A stretch of DNA of 64,000 bases from Saprospiraceae bacterium (GCA_016714985.1 JADKBS010000025.1:1-64000), one strand, 5' to 3'; counted from the stretch's first letter, positions 28,336 through 36,753 are shown. Notes: generated by a model not told the origin, from the sequence alone. Translations and numbers: made by a program.

Positions 28336-29268
28336 ATGGTCATACAAAACAACACGATAGAACCCGGACAGAACAGCATCTTGAAGCTCAGTGTTGGAAG
28401 GCTGCCATCCGACACGAAGATTTACCTCAACGTGCATGTGTTCCGGAGCACGGAGCCGGGGCCGACAGTGCTGCTCATGGGCGGGGTGCATGGCGATGAA
28501 ATCAACGGGGTGGAAATCATGCGGCGGACGCTGGCGGAGCGCTGGTTTGAGGGCTTGCAGCGGGGGAGCGTCGTAGTCGTGCCCTTGGTCAATATGCAGG
28601 GCTTCAACAGTTTCAGTCGGGATGCCTTGGACGGCAAGGACATCAACCGGAGCTACCCCGGCTCGGCGAACGGCTCAATGGCATCCCGGTTGGCCTATAT
28701 TTTCAACAAGCACATCCTGCCAGTGGTGGACTTTGGCGTGGACTTCCACACGGGCGGCAACAGCAACTACAACTATCCGCAGATACGCTACTCGCCCACC
28801 GACCCGAAGAGCAAGGAATTGGCGGACAGTTTTGGTGCCCATTATATGGTAAGCAGCAATTTCATCCCGAAATCGCTCCGCAAAAATGCTTTTGACCACG
28901 GCAAGTCCATCATCGTCTTTGAAGGGGGCGAAAACCTCCGCTTCGACCAGCTTTCCATTGACCACGGGTTGGCGGGCATCAGGCGGCTGCTGCACGCCAA
29001 TGGCATGCTGCCGGATGCAGCGCCTGCCCCGCAACCGAGCATCAAAATCCAAAAATCAAATTGGATGCGGGCCGAGCGGCCCGGTATTTTCCGCTGGCTA
29101 AAGCAGTCCGGCGAAACCGTGAAAATTGGCGATAAGCTGGCTGTGATAAACGACCCCTACGGGATGGACGAGATAGCGGTGGTGGCCAAGAAAGCAGGGC
29201 ATATCATTGGGCACAACAACATGCCCGTGGTGGGCATGGGGGATGCGTTGTTTCATATTGGTCAATGA
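28336..29268 (+). CDS. Succinylglutamate desuccinylase/aspartoacylase-family hydrolase
   Basis: A 310-residue cytoplasmic zinc hydrolase of the M14-like AstE/AspA family. Zinc ligands His52 and Glu55 lie in MGGVHGDEINGVE, and His138 in DFHTGG; a catalytic Glu is likely in VFEGGENLRF. The C-terminal 80 residues (ERPGIFRWLKQSGETVKIG, KAGHIIGHNNMPVVGMG) form a lipoyl/biotinyl-like beta domain typical of the subgroup often encoded near RimK-type ligases. It is expected to remove an acyl group or amino acid from a small amide; the substrate is not known. It overlaps the convergent NAD kinase gene by 7 bp. Confidence 0.85.
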   Translation: MVIQNNTIEPGQNSILKLSVGRLPSDTKIYLNVHVFRSTEPGPTVLLMGGVHGDEINGVEIMRRTLAERWFEGLQRGSVVVVPLVNMQGFNSFSRDALDGKDINRSYPGSANGSMASRLAYIFNKHILPVVDFGVDFHTGGNSNYNYPQIRYSPTDPKSKELADSFGAHYMVSSNFIPKSLRKNAFDHGKSIIVFEGGENLRFDQLSIDHGLAGIRRLLHANGMLPDAAPAPQPSIKIQKSNWMRAERPGIFRWLKQSGETVKIGDKLAVINDPYGMDEIAVVAKKAGHIIGHNNMPVVGMGDALFHIGQ

Positions 29269-30146
29269 TTCCTCAAATCAACCCCCCAACCCAATTTCTT
29301 CCTTATTGTATCCAAAAAACTATCATCCAACAACTGCACGACCTTGATGCTGAAATCTCCTTTGCGAACGGCAATTTTATTTTCTGATGCAATGATTTCA
29401 TGGCGAGAGTCCAATGTGCAAAGGAAGTTCTCGGCTCGGCCCTCCACTTCAAAGGAGATGGTGGCGGAATCGGCAATAACGAGGGGCCGCACATTGAGGT
29501 TGTGCGGAGCAACGGGCGTCAGCACGAAATTGTTGGAATCTGGGAACACGATGGGGCCGCCACAACTGAGTGAGTAACCCGTGCTGCCAGTCGGCGTAGC
29601 GACGATGAGTCCATCCGCCCAATAAGTATTCAGATAGGCTCCATTCACGAAGGTGTGGATGGTAATCATAGAAGTGGTGTCCCGCTTCAGGATGGTGAAG
29701 TCGTTCAGCGCATAGGGGATTTCCTCAAACAGCGCTGGCTCACTTTCTAATTGAATTGTGCTGCGGTGTCCAATGGAATATTCGTTTCTCGCCAGCAGTG
29801 AAATAGCCCAGGCAATCTGTTCCTTGCCCACCGTGGCGAGGAATCCCAACCGCCCTAAGTTGATGCCCATGATGGGAACGCCCATGTCACGTATATGCGT
29901 GGCAGCCGCAAGGATGGTACCATCGCCGCCCAGGGTGATGACGAAATCGAATTCCCGCACCTTGAAGTCGAGGTATCCTTCAAAGGCACCTACATTGGTC
30001 TTGAATTTGATCTTCCCAGCCAACTCTTGAAGGTACGGCGCATTCACATACGCCACGATCCCGTGCGCTGCCAGCGCATCAAAAAGCTCCTGAACATAGG
30101 GAAGATCTCCTTCCTTCAAATATTGACTGTAAACGACTACTTGCAT
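29262..30146 (-). CDS. nadK: NAD kinase
   Basis: A 294-residue enzyme that phosphorylates NAD to NADP. Diagnostic motifs: GGDGT at residues 73-77 (the kinase signature), GINLGRLGFLA, NDFTILKRD, and the conserved DGLIVATPTGSTGYSLSCGGP. The length is normal for NadK/PpnK. It lies downstream of the BamA/TamA-like gene on the same strand, 120 bp away. That gap is filled by a perfect 30-bp stem of GA-rich repeats, which may reduce read-through. Confidence 0.96.
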   Translation of the reverse strand: MQVVVYSQYLKEGDLPYVQELFDALAAHGIVAYVNAPYLQELAGKIKFKTNVGAFEGYLDFKVREFDFVITLGGDGTILAAATHIRDMGVPIMGINLGRLGFLATVGKEQIAWAISLLARNEYSIGHRSTIQLESEPALFEEIPYALNDFTILKRDTTSMITIHTFVNGAYLNTYWADGLIVATPTGSTGYSLSCGGPIVFPDSNNFVLTPVAPHNLNVRPLVIADSATISFEVEGRAENFLCTLDSRHEIIASENKIAVRKGDFSIKVVQLLDDSFLDTIRKKLGWGVDLRNH

Positions 30147-30171
30147 GATAGAGAAGTGAGAGAAGAGAAGG

Positions 30172-30254
30172 GTGAGAGGGTGAGAGAAGTGAGAGAGTGA
30201 GAGAAGTGAGCGGGTGAGGCTGTTCTCACTCTCTCACTTCTCTCACCCTCTCAC
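30172..30254. repeat. GA-rich repeat forming a perfect 30-bp stem
   Basis: Bases 30172-30201 (units of GTGAGAG, with AAGTGAGAG) and 30225-30254 are exact reverse complements with a 23-nt loop. The surrounding sequence (30150-30270) is more of the same short units. It lies between the BamA/TamA-like gene and nadK, both on the minus strand. Confidence 0.88.
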
Positions 30255-30266
30255 TTCTCTCATCCT

Positions 30267-31739
30267 CTAAAAACTAAACGTCCAGTGCAAATAGAACCCA
30301 TACTCGTTAAGATGGTTCCTACTCACCTCAAAGTTAAAAACCTTATCGTAATACAAAACCAAATCCAAGCCAAGGGTAGTGCCCCAGAGCAATTCGTTGG
30401 CGAGGGAGTTGTTTTGACCATAGAATGGGTTGTTGGCATAGCCAAGTTCGTTGTGAAACACCAAAAACAGTTTCACTGGCATTTCACGGAATGATTCAAG
30501 GCGCATGTAGGGACCCAAGTTTATGTTGCGATCGAATAGGAGATAACGCACCAACGACTTGTTGTAGGCGTAGTCAAGCCCATCAATTACATAGTACTCG
30601 TATCCTCGGATGAAATCAGGCTCAAAACCGAGGGCTTGGCTGCCGTAGTAGGGCTGCTTGTTGCGGAGCAAACCTGTTTTACCCTTTAGTACAAAGCCCG
30701 TGCTCCATTTTTTGCCGAAGGAAAAAAACTGCTGGAAGCTCGCCTGTAGGTTCAGTGCGTCCATTCCGTCGCCGATAAGGAGGCCGTTTCGGGCAAGACT
30801 TGCATCAATCAGGTAGCCGTGCATAGGGTAGGGGCGTATGTCCCTTTTGTCCACCGTGAACTGATAGGCAGCAGCGAGATAGCGCTGCTCGGTGCCCTCC
30901 AAAAAGAAATCAGGGTTGAGTTCGGTGCGGACAAAATCATGGATCAAATTGTCGTGAAAAGTGAGGCTTAGGCGGTGGGTGAAATCAAGATTGCGGCGGT
31001 ATTGGAAGCCAGCACCAAGCCTGAATCGCTGGAGTAACAGGCGGTCACGGTCGTTGGTGAAGATGAGTTCGTTGCCCTGTGTCGTATAGCCAATCTGTCG
31101 CTCACGGGTGTAGAGGAAGTTGATATTGGCCCCCAATCGCCTATGGCGGTTGAGGTAGGGCAAGGTGTAAATCAGTTCATATTTTTTGGTAAAACCCTGT
31201 TGGAAAACGGCTTTGAGGTTGTCTTTTCGCCCTGTGAGGTTGGTGTGGTAAAATCGGATGCCCCAATTGAGTCGGCTTAGGTCATGGTCGTAGGTGTCCC
31301 ACCAAACGTTGAAATTCCGGTCGGCCATTTCAAGGATTGGGAAAGGGAAGATGTACCAGCCTTCTTTTACTGTGATGAGCACGCCCACCTCATTGGTGGC
31401 TGCTGTCCATTCTTTGAAGCTGATTTTGGTGGATGTGAAAAGCCCGGTGTTCAACACGTTCAGCTCGTTTTCCGCAAGCCTAGCGGTCAAGGTAGTCAAT
31501 GAAATGGTGTCATTCACTTGGAAGTCCAGCTCCCGTACGACGATTTCAGCCTTCGTGCGGCGGTTGCCTTCAACCTGTATTTTGCGGACGGTGATGTAGT
31601 CTAGGATTGGAGCTTTTATGGAATCAAGGATCTGTTCGGGTTGTGCATTTAGGCTTAACAATGCGGTGAGTGCCAAGCAGCAGGTCAGGCAGTTGCGGAG
31701 CGAAAAATAACCAAAATAGCTTTGTAGGGAGTGATTCAT
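30267..31739 (-). CDS. BamA/TamA-family outer-membrane protein
   Basis: A 490-residue protein from the ATG at 31739 (a longer frame exists but adds a non-signal leader). A hydrophobic leader (LTCCLALTALLSLNAQ) is followed by one POTRA domain (ITVRKIQVEGNRRTKAEIVVREL to VLITVKEGW). A 16-strand-type barrel follows, with the family hallmark RGYEYYVIDG in the L6-like loop, and ends WTFSF with an aromatic last residue. With a single POTRA it is smaller than BamA and may act in surface protein or lipid transport. Its divergent neighbour is a DEDDh exonuclease with about 90 bp between starts. Confidence 0.85.
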   Translation of the reverse strand: MNHSLQSYFGYFSLRNCLTCCLALTALLSLNAQPEQILDSIKAPILDYITVRKIQVEGNRRTKAEIVVRELDFQVNDTISLTTLTARLAENELNVLNTGLFTSTKISFKEWTAATNEVGVLITVKEGWYIFPFPILEMADRNFNVWWDTYDHDLSRLNWGIRFYHTNLTGRKDNLKAVFQQGFTKKYELIYTLPYLNRHRRLGANINFLYTRERQIGYTTQGNELIFTNDRDRLLLQRFRLGAGFQYRRNLDFTHRLSLTFHDNLIHDFVRTELNPDFFLEGTEQRYLAAAYQFTVDKRDIRPYPMHGYLIDASLARNGLLIGDGMDALNLQASFQQFFSFGKKWSTGFVLKGKTGLLRNKQPYYGSQALGFEPDFIRGYEYYVIDGLDYAYNKSLVRYLLFDRNINLGPYMRLESFREMPVKLFLVFHNELGYANNPFYGQNNSLANELLWGTTLGLDLVLYYDKVFNFEVSRNHLNEYGFYLHWTFSF

Positions 31740-31827
31740 CAAGTGCGAAGGTACGGTGTTGACTTGGGCTTTGAAACGAAACAATGGGATTCAGTGTTCT
31801 GGTATTTTTATCAGAAAAACATTTACG

Positions 31828-32355
31828 ATGAGTTTCATAGTTGTTGACGTAGAGGCCGATGGCCCAATTCCGCACAAATATTCGATGGTCTGCTTTGGGG
31901 CTGTGGTCGTTGACCCCAGTCTTTTAAAGACTTTCTATGGGCAGACAAAACCGATTTCCAGCGAATGGGTACCCGATGCACTGGCCGTCAGTGGCTTCAG
32001 TAGGCAGGCGCACGAAGCCTTCGATGACCCCAAGTTGGTCATGGAAAACTTCGCCAATTGGCTTGCTGAAAACTCAACAGGCAAGCCGATTTTCATCAGC
32101 GACAACCCGGCTTTCGATTGGCAGTGGATAAATTTTTATTTCCATAACTTCCTCGGAAAGAACCCTTTTGGCTTCTCTGCCCGTAGAATTGGTGACCTGT
32201 ATTGCGGCATGAAAATGGACACTGGCCTCAATGCGGAATGGAAGCGGCTGCTGCGCAAAACCTCGCATGACCACCATCCCGTGAACGACGCCAAAGGCAA
32301 TGCCGAAGCCCTGCTCGCCATGAAAGCAATGGGGTTAAAATTGCCAAGCAAGTAG
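31828..32355 (+). CDS. DEDDh-type 3'-5' exonuclease
   Basis: A 175-residue protein from the ATG at 31828; the upstream in-frame extension is not supported. The RNase T/DnaQ-like exonuclease motifs are VDVEADGP (Exo I, Asp and Glu), SDNPAFDWQW (Exo II, Asp), and HHPVNDAKGNAEAL (Exo III, His and Asp). Substrate (DNA or RNA) cannot be told. It is followed by copy D of the double-hairpin element and a heptamer array ahead of lpxK, so it is probably a single-gene transcript. Confidence 0.85.
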   Translation: MSFIVVDVEADGPIPHKYSMVCFGAVVVDPSLLKTFYGQTKPISSEWVPDALAVSGFSRQAHEAFDDPKLVMENFANWLAENSTGKPIFISDNPAFDWQWINFYFHNFLGKNPFGFSARRIGDLYCGMKMDTGLNAEWKRLLRKTSHDHHPVNDAKGNAEALLAMKAMGLKLPSK

Positions 32356-32382
32356 CAACAGTTTCCCTATTTTTGCCCTATC

Positions 32383-32506
32383 GTAACTACTTAGTTGGGG
32401 TGTTTTTTGGGGAAAATTTTCAATTTTCCCCAAAAAACACCCCAACATGTGGGAGGAGAGAAAAAAAGAAATTTTTCTCTCCTCCCACAACCTCATAAGC
32501 AGTTAC
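32383..32506 (+). repeat. Double-hairpin element, copy D
   Basis: Complete copy with ends GTAACTACTTAG and ATAAGCAGTTAC; hairpin 1 (GGGGTGTTTTTTGGGG and complement) and a shortened hairpin 2 (GTGGGAGGAGAGAAAAAAA). It lies 27 bp past the exonuclease stop and 80 bp before the lpxK start. Confidence 0.9.
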
Positions 32507-32538
32507 ACCAAATCATTGAATGATTACGGAAGGCCCTT

Positions 32539-32586
32539 AATCCGCAATCCGCAATCCGCAATCCGCAATCCGCAATCCGCAATCCG
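32539..32586. repeat. Heptamer array abutting the lpxK start
   Basis: Almost seven copies of AATCCGC run right up to the TTG start codon of lpxK at 32587. Read in the lpxK frame it gives NPQSAIRNPQS with no stop, the same peptide that is translated in two caspase genes. A 7-bp unit is not a multiple of three, so a change in copy number would change the frame of anything reading through it, and the spacing of any upstream ribosome site. Confidence 0.9.
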
Positions 32587-33654
32587 TTGATTCAGGACCC
32601 ACTCATCCGCATTCTGCTGCTCCCATTTTCAATGCTCTATGGGCTTGGTGTCAGCATCCGTGACTTCCTTTACCGACAGAAAATCCTGCTCAGTGTCAAG
32701 TTCGACCTACCCGTGATTTCAGTGGGAAACCTAACAGTGGGCGGAGCAGGTAAAACGCCACATATTGAGTACCTGATTCGGTTGTTGATGTCCTACCTGC
32801 ACGTCTCCACGCTTAGCCGGGGCTACCGCCGCAAAACAGTTGGCCACCAAATCGTGCAATATTGGAGCAAGGCCGACCAAGTAGGCGACGAGCCGCTGAT
32901 GTTCAAACGGAAGTTCCCCGAAGTGTTCGCTGCCGTGAACGAGAACCGGGCGCTTGGTATCCCCGAACTGCTCCAACATGCCCCGCAGACGCAGGTCATT
33001 CTGCTCGACGATGCTTTTCAGCACCGGGGCGTTAAGCCAGGTTTGAACATCCTCCTGACAGAGTTTCGGCGGCCATTTACCCGTGATTTTCTCTTGCCAA
33101 GTGGGCGGCTCCGGGAGTGGCGCAGCGCTTACCGCCGTGCCGACCTCATCGTTGTGAGCAAATGCCCCGAAGACCTGCACGATGACGACCGAGCCAAGCT
33201 ATTGGCTGAAGTCAAACCATTTCCGCACCAACAGGTTTTCTTTTCCAGCTACAAGTATTTGCGCCCCTACTATGCCTTGAATCTCAACTACCAGGTTGAT
33301 TTACAGGAAGATATGTCGGTGTTACTGGTCAGTGCCATCGCCAATTCCGATTATCTTCGGGAATGGTTGGAGACCAAGGCAGGTACCGTGCGGGTACGGG
33401 AGTTTGAAGACCACCATTATTTCTCGGAAGAAGATTTGGACGACATCGAAAAAGCGTTCGAACAGTTGCCGGGCGGCAAAAAAATCATACTTACCACCGA
33501 AAAGGACGCCATGCGGCTCGAACTTCACAAGGAGCGGCTGGCTCAAAACCGTTTGCCCTATTTCGTGCTGCCCGTCGAGGTTTTTTTTCATGGACAGGAC
33601 GGCCAGCGCTTCGATTTGCTGGTGAAGGAGTTTTTGTTGAACTTTAAGGCGTGA
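32587..33654 (+). CDS. lpxK: Tetraacyldisaccharide 4'-kinase
   Basis: A 355-residue inner-membrane-associated kinase that adds the 4' phosphate to the lipid A precursor. LpxK markers: an N-terminal hydrophobic helix (IRILLLPFSMLYGLGVSIR), the P-loop ISVGNLTVGGAGKTPH, LSRGYRRKT, LDDAFQHRGVKPGLNILL, and the later TTEKDAMRL. The only start in a sensible place is TTG at 32587; no in-frame ATG exists between the upstream stop (32521) and it. It is convergent with the Uma2-like gene (13 bp between stops). Confidence 0.93.
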   Translation: MIQDPLIRILLLPFSMLYGLGVSIRDFLYRQKILLSVKFDLPVISVGNLTVGGAGKTPHIEYLIRLLMSYLHVSTLSRGYRRKTVGHQIVQYWSKADQVGDEPLMFKRKFPEVFAAVNENRALGIPELLQHAPQTQVILLDDAFQHRGVKPGLNILLTEFRRPFTRDFLLPSGRLREWRSAYRRADLIVVSKCPEDLHDDDRAKLLAEVKPFPHQQVFFSSYKYLRPYYALNLNYQVDLQEDMSVLLVSAIANSDYLREWLETKAGTVRVREFEDHHYFSEEDLDDIEKAFEQLPGGKKIILTTEKDAMRLELHKERLAQNRLPYFVLPVEVFFHGQDGQRFDLLVKEFLLNFKA

Positions 33655-33667
33655 GCGCGCAAATGGG

Positions 33668-34291
33668 TTAATCCATTGGCATAGGTGGTTTTTTGAAAAT
33701 TTCACCAACAGGCAATGAAAATGCAGGTAATACAGGGTCTGCGGAGCAAATGTCACCAGCTTGGCAGCGGTTTGCTTCCTTTCCACGAGCGTGAACATAA
33801 ACCACTTCTTGTTTTGGATAAATCAGCCAAACGACCTGAACGCCAGCCTGCCAATAATCCATCATTTTATCTTCCAAGTCGTTGAGTAGGTCGCTTCCCG
33901 ATATCACCTCAACTACAAATTGAGGAATCTGCTCCTTGCCATGCGCCGCCAAAGCTTGTTGTTTTTTGGTAAAATAAGACAAATCCGGTCGGCGGTGTGC
34001 CTCGCCAGAAAGGAAAAACGTATCTACTTCCGGCTCTAAATAGCCTGTTATTTTTTCTGAAAAAATGAGCTGGTTGAAGAAGTCACGGAGATTAGCGAGG
34101 ATGTAAAGCTGTTTTTGGTTTATCGTGTTTTTTGATTTTATGACCATGCCCCTTACCCACTCATACTTGAATCCATCCTCACGTGGTAAGTACCGTTTTT
34201 GAAAGTTTTCCCAAGAAATATACTTTGGCTTATTGCCATTTGCTGGCAAATCATGATGCTGTTTTTGTAGCTGTTCTGCAGTTGCGGCCAT
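33668..34291 (-). CDS. Uma2-family (DUF820) PD-(D/E)XK nuclease-like protein
   Basis: A 207-residue cytoplasmic protein. The family core is visible: ISWENFQKRY with EWVRGMVI, then RRPDLSYF, FVVEVISGSD and DKMMDYWQAGVQVVWLIYP, which give the Asp, Glu and Lys positions of a restriction-endonuclease-like fold. Members are widespread in cyanobacteria and Bacteroidota, often in many copies; their biological role is not settled. A single copy here between lpxK and cystathionine beta-synthase gives no functional clue. Confidence 0.88.
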   Translation of the reverse strand: MAATAEQLQKQHHDLPANGNKPKYISWENFQKRYLPREDGFKYEWVRGMVIKSKNTINQKQLYILANLRDFFNQLIFSEKITGYLEPEVDTFFLSGEAHRRPDLSYFTKKQQALAAHGKEQIPQFVVEVISGSDLLNDLEDKMMDYWQAGVQVVWLIYPKQEVVYVHARGKEANRCQAGDICSADPVLPAFSLPVGEIFKKPPMPMD

Positions 34292-34446
34292 GTTTATGAT
34301 TTTTTACGAAATTAGCTTTTTTTGAAAAAGAAGCAAGCGCCGATTGCATTGCAACTTAAGTTTTTTGAATCAAAACCACTAAAAACATCGTTCCAGCAAC
34401 CAAGCCGCTTACCTTTGCAACCATTTTTAATAACGCTGTCATGGCT

Positions 34447-34488
34447 CCAATCACCAATTACTAATCACCAGTCACCAGTCGCCAAACC
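34447..34488. repeat. Heptamer array ending at the cystathionine beta-synthase start
   Basis: Six degenerate 7-bp units (CCAATCA, CCAATTA, CTAATCA, CCAGTCA, CCAGTCG, CCAAACC) end exactly at the ATG at 34489. The unit sequence differs from the lpxK array, but period and placement are the same. It would lie in the ribosome-binding region. Confidence 0.75.
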
Positions 34489-35844
34489 ATGTATTACCAA
34501 AATATTCTCGAAACCATTGGCAACACCCCCCTCGTCAAGCTGAACAAGGTAGTGGCCGACTTGCCCTGCCTCGTCTTGGGCAAAATCGAAACCTTCAACC
34601 CCGGCCATAGCATCAAGGACCGCATGGCGCTAAAAATGCTCGATGTGGCGGAGGCTGAGGGCAAAATCAAGCCTGGCGGCACCATCATCGAATGCACGAG
34701 CGGCAACACGGGCATGGGCCTTGCCATCGCCGCCTGCGTGAAGGGCTACCGCTGCATTTTCACTACCAGCGACAAACAATCGAAGGAGAAATTCGACTTG
34801 CTGCGGGCAATGGGCGCCGAGGTCATCGTCTGCCCGACCAATGTGGAAGCCACCGACCCACGGAGCTACTACTCCGTTGCGGAGCGCCTTAGCAAGGAAA
34901 TCCCCAACAGCTATTGGTTCAACCAATACGACAACCTCGCCAACCGCCAAGCGCATTACGAGACCACGGGGCCGGAAATTTGGGAACAGACCGAGGGCAA
35001 AATCACGCACCTCGTCGTGGGCGCTGGTACGGGAGGCACCATCACGGGCGTAGGGAAATATTTGAAGGAAAAGAACCCCAATATCCAGATTTGGGGCATT
35101 GACACTTATGGTTCCACGCTGAAGGCCTACCACGAAACGGGCAAGATAGACCCCAAAGAAATCTACTCCTACATCACGGAGGGCATCGGAGAGGACATCA
35201 TCCCACAGAACTACGATTTCTCTGTCATTGACCATTTTGAAAAAGTGACGGACAAGGACGCCGCTGTGATGGCCCGCCGCATCGCACGAGAAGAGGGCAT
35301 CTTACTCGGCTACTCCGCCGGTAGCGCTATGTGCGGTCTGCTCCAGCTCCAAGACCGTCTGAAACCCTCCGACGTGGTGGTGGTCATCTTCCACGACCAC
35401 GGCAGCCGCTACATCGGCAAACTGTACAACGACGACTGGATGCGGGAACGGGGTTTCCTCGATACGGAGCTGAAAATCAAAGACTTATTGGCGCAGAAAA
35501 ACAGCAAGATCTTCTTCAGCGTCAGCCCGACAGATACCGTGCGCCAAGCTTTCAACTTGATGAAGGAGAACGATATTTCACAACTCCCCGTCATCCAAGA
35601 TGGCAAAATGGTTGGCGGCGTGACCGAGACCGAGGTACTGAAATACCTACTCGACAACCCGCTACTCCATGCTGAAAAGCCCGTGACGAGCGTCATGGGC
35701 AGGCCGTTCCCGATTGTTGAAGATGATATGCCGTTCCGGCAATTGGGCAAGTATTTGACGAAGGAAATTCAAGCAGTCGTGGTAAGGGACAGGGCGGGGA
35801 GCTTGCACATGCTCACGCAGTATGATGTCATTCAGGCAGTGTGA
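34489..35844 (+). CDS. Cystathionine beta-synthase-like PLP enzyme with CBS domains
   Basis: A 451-residue protein. The first ~320 residues are a fold-type II PLP enzyme: NPGHSIKDRMA with the Schiff-base Lys43, TSGNTGMG, and the phosphate-binding GAGTGGTITGVG. The last ~120 residues are two CBS motifs (DTVRQAFNLMKENDISQLPV; VVRDRAGSLHMLTQYDVIQ), the regulatory half found in cystathionine beta-synthases. The reaction is serine or O-acetylserine plus homocysteine or sulfide to cystathionine or cysteine; the domain layout favours cystathionine beta-synthase. No haem-binding N-terminal extension is present. Confidence 0.92.
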   Translation: MYYQNILETIGNTPLVKLNKVVADLPCLVLGKIETFNPGHSIKDRMALKMLDVAEAEGKIKPGGTIIECTSGNTGMGLAIAACVKGYRCIFTTSDKQSKEKFDLLRAMGAEVIVCPTNVEATDPRSYYSVAERLSKEIPNSYWFNQYDNLANRQAHYETTGPEIWEQTEGKITHLVVGAGTGGTITGVGKYLKEKNPNIQIWGIDTYGSTLKAYHETGKIDPKEIYSYITEGIGEDIIPQNYDFSVIDHFEKVTDKDAAVMARRIAREEGILLGYSAGSAMCGLLQLQDRLKPSDVVVVIFHDHGSRYIGKLYNDDWMRERGFLDTELKIKDLLAQKNSKIFFSVSPTDTVRQAFNLMKENDISQLPVIQDGKMVGGVTETEVLKYLLDNPLLHAEKPVTSVMGRPFPIVEDDMPFRQLGKYLTKEIQAVVVRDRAGSLHMLTQYDVIQAV

Positions 35845-35847
35845 AAC

Positions 35848-36023
35848 GATTTCGGATTTGGGATTGCGGATTGCGGATTGGGGTGCGTCGGTATTCTTCA
35901 ATATTTACACAAAACAAAAACGGCCTATGCGAGTCCCGCACAGGCCGTTTTCATTTTTGGTAGAGCAGTTTGATTTAGCAGTGTCCCCCAATCTGAAATC
36001 CGCAATCCCAAATCCGAAATCCC
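35848..36023. repeat. Inverted pair of heptamer arrays around a terminator
   Basis: Left array (35848-35882: GATTTCG, GATTTGG, GATTGCG, GATTGCG, GATTGGG) and right array (35989-36023) contain a perfect 25-bp inverted repeat (35848-35872 with 35997-36021). The space between holds the terminator at 35917. The arrays fill the gap between the stops of the cystathionine beta-synthase and desaturase genes. Confidence 0.88.
35917..35951. terminator. Bidirectional terminator
   Basis: Perfect 10-bp stem AAAACGGCCT / AGGCCGTTTT with inner complementarity and T runs on each strand. It lies between two convergent genes, so it can end both transcripts. Confidence 0.85.
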
Positions 36024-36024
36024 C

Positions 36025-36753
36025 TCATGCCCGCCGCAACTGTATCACCCCCAACCAATGCAGCACCCGCATAATCGGATAAACCGGGTCGAACTCCCAC
36101 CACCTTTGCGCAAAATTGGGGCTGTTCGGGTGCTTGTGGTGGTTGTTTTGGAACAACTCGCCGAGCATCAGGAAGTCAAAAGGCAAGGTGTTTTTTGACA
36201 GGTCGCCATTGTTGAAGTTTTCGTAGCCGTACTTGTGGCCGCACCAGTTCACGATGGCCCCATGCACCGGCCCCATCAGGAAATGCACGGGCAGCAGAAG
36301 GTACATCCACCATTCCGATGCAAAAAAGGCATAGAAAACCACGTAGCCGCTCATCCAAAAAAGGCGGGAAACCCAAGTGTTGCCAAACCTGTCGAGCCAG
36401 TCCCAAGTGGGGTAGTTCCCCAAAAACTTGGGCGAAACCTGAATCGTTTTGTTCACCAATCCATTGAAGATTTTCTTGGTATGCCACATCAGGCCGAACA
36501 CATCCTTGAAGAAATTCGGGGAGTGCGGGTCTTTTTCCGTGTCGGAAAACGTGTGGTGCATCCGGTGCATAACGGCGTAGGCGCTTGGAATCAGGTAGGA
36601 AGAACCTTGTGCGACATAGGTCGTCAGGTGGAAAAACCGCTCCCAGAACTTGTTCATGGTGAACATCTTGTGCGAAGCATAGCGGTGGTGGAAGAAGGTT
36701 TGGAAGAAGAGGCAGATAAACCAGTGTGCAAGAAAAAAAATAAGGATTGCCAT
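36025..36753 (-). CDS. Acyl-CoA/fatty acid desaturase (delta-9 type)
   Basis: A 242-residue integral membrane protein. The three His clusters of the family are present: FHHRYASHKMF, HRMHHTFSD and FQNNHHKHP. Hydrophobic segments are at about residues 1-20, 40-60 and 130-160. It inserts a double bond into fatty acyl chains using a di-iron centre, adjusting membrane fluidity. The length is a little short of eukaryotic SCD but normal for Bacteroidota members. It is divergent from a DUF3108-like gene, with 397 bp between starts that contain copy J of the double-hairpin element. Confidence 0.9.
   Translation of the reverse strand: MAILIFFLAHWFICLFFQTFFHHRYASHKMFTMNKFWERFFHLTTYVAQGSSYLIPSAYAVMHRMHHTFSDTEKDPHSPNFFKDVFGLMWHTKKIFNGLVNKTIQVSPKFLGNYPTWDWLDRFGNTWVSRLFWMSGYVVFYAFFASEWWMYLLLPVHFLMGPVHGAIVNWCGHKYGYENFNNGDLSKNTLPFDFLMLGELFQNNHHKHPNSPNFAQRWWEFDPVYPIMRVLHWLGVIQLRRA

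Noticed and set aside
32539..32586. CRISPR array at the AATCCGC repeats
   Set aside because: Units are 7 bp, directly adjacent with no spacers, and no cas gene is present.
33668..34291. Uma2-like gene as part of a restriction system
   Set aside because: No methyltransferase or specificity gene is adjacent, and the family is usually solitary.
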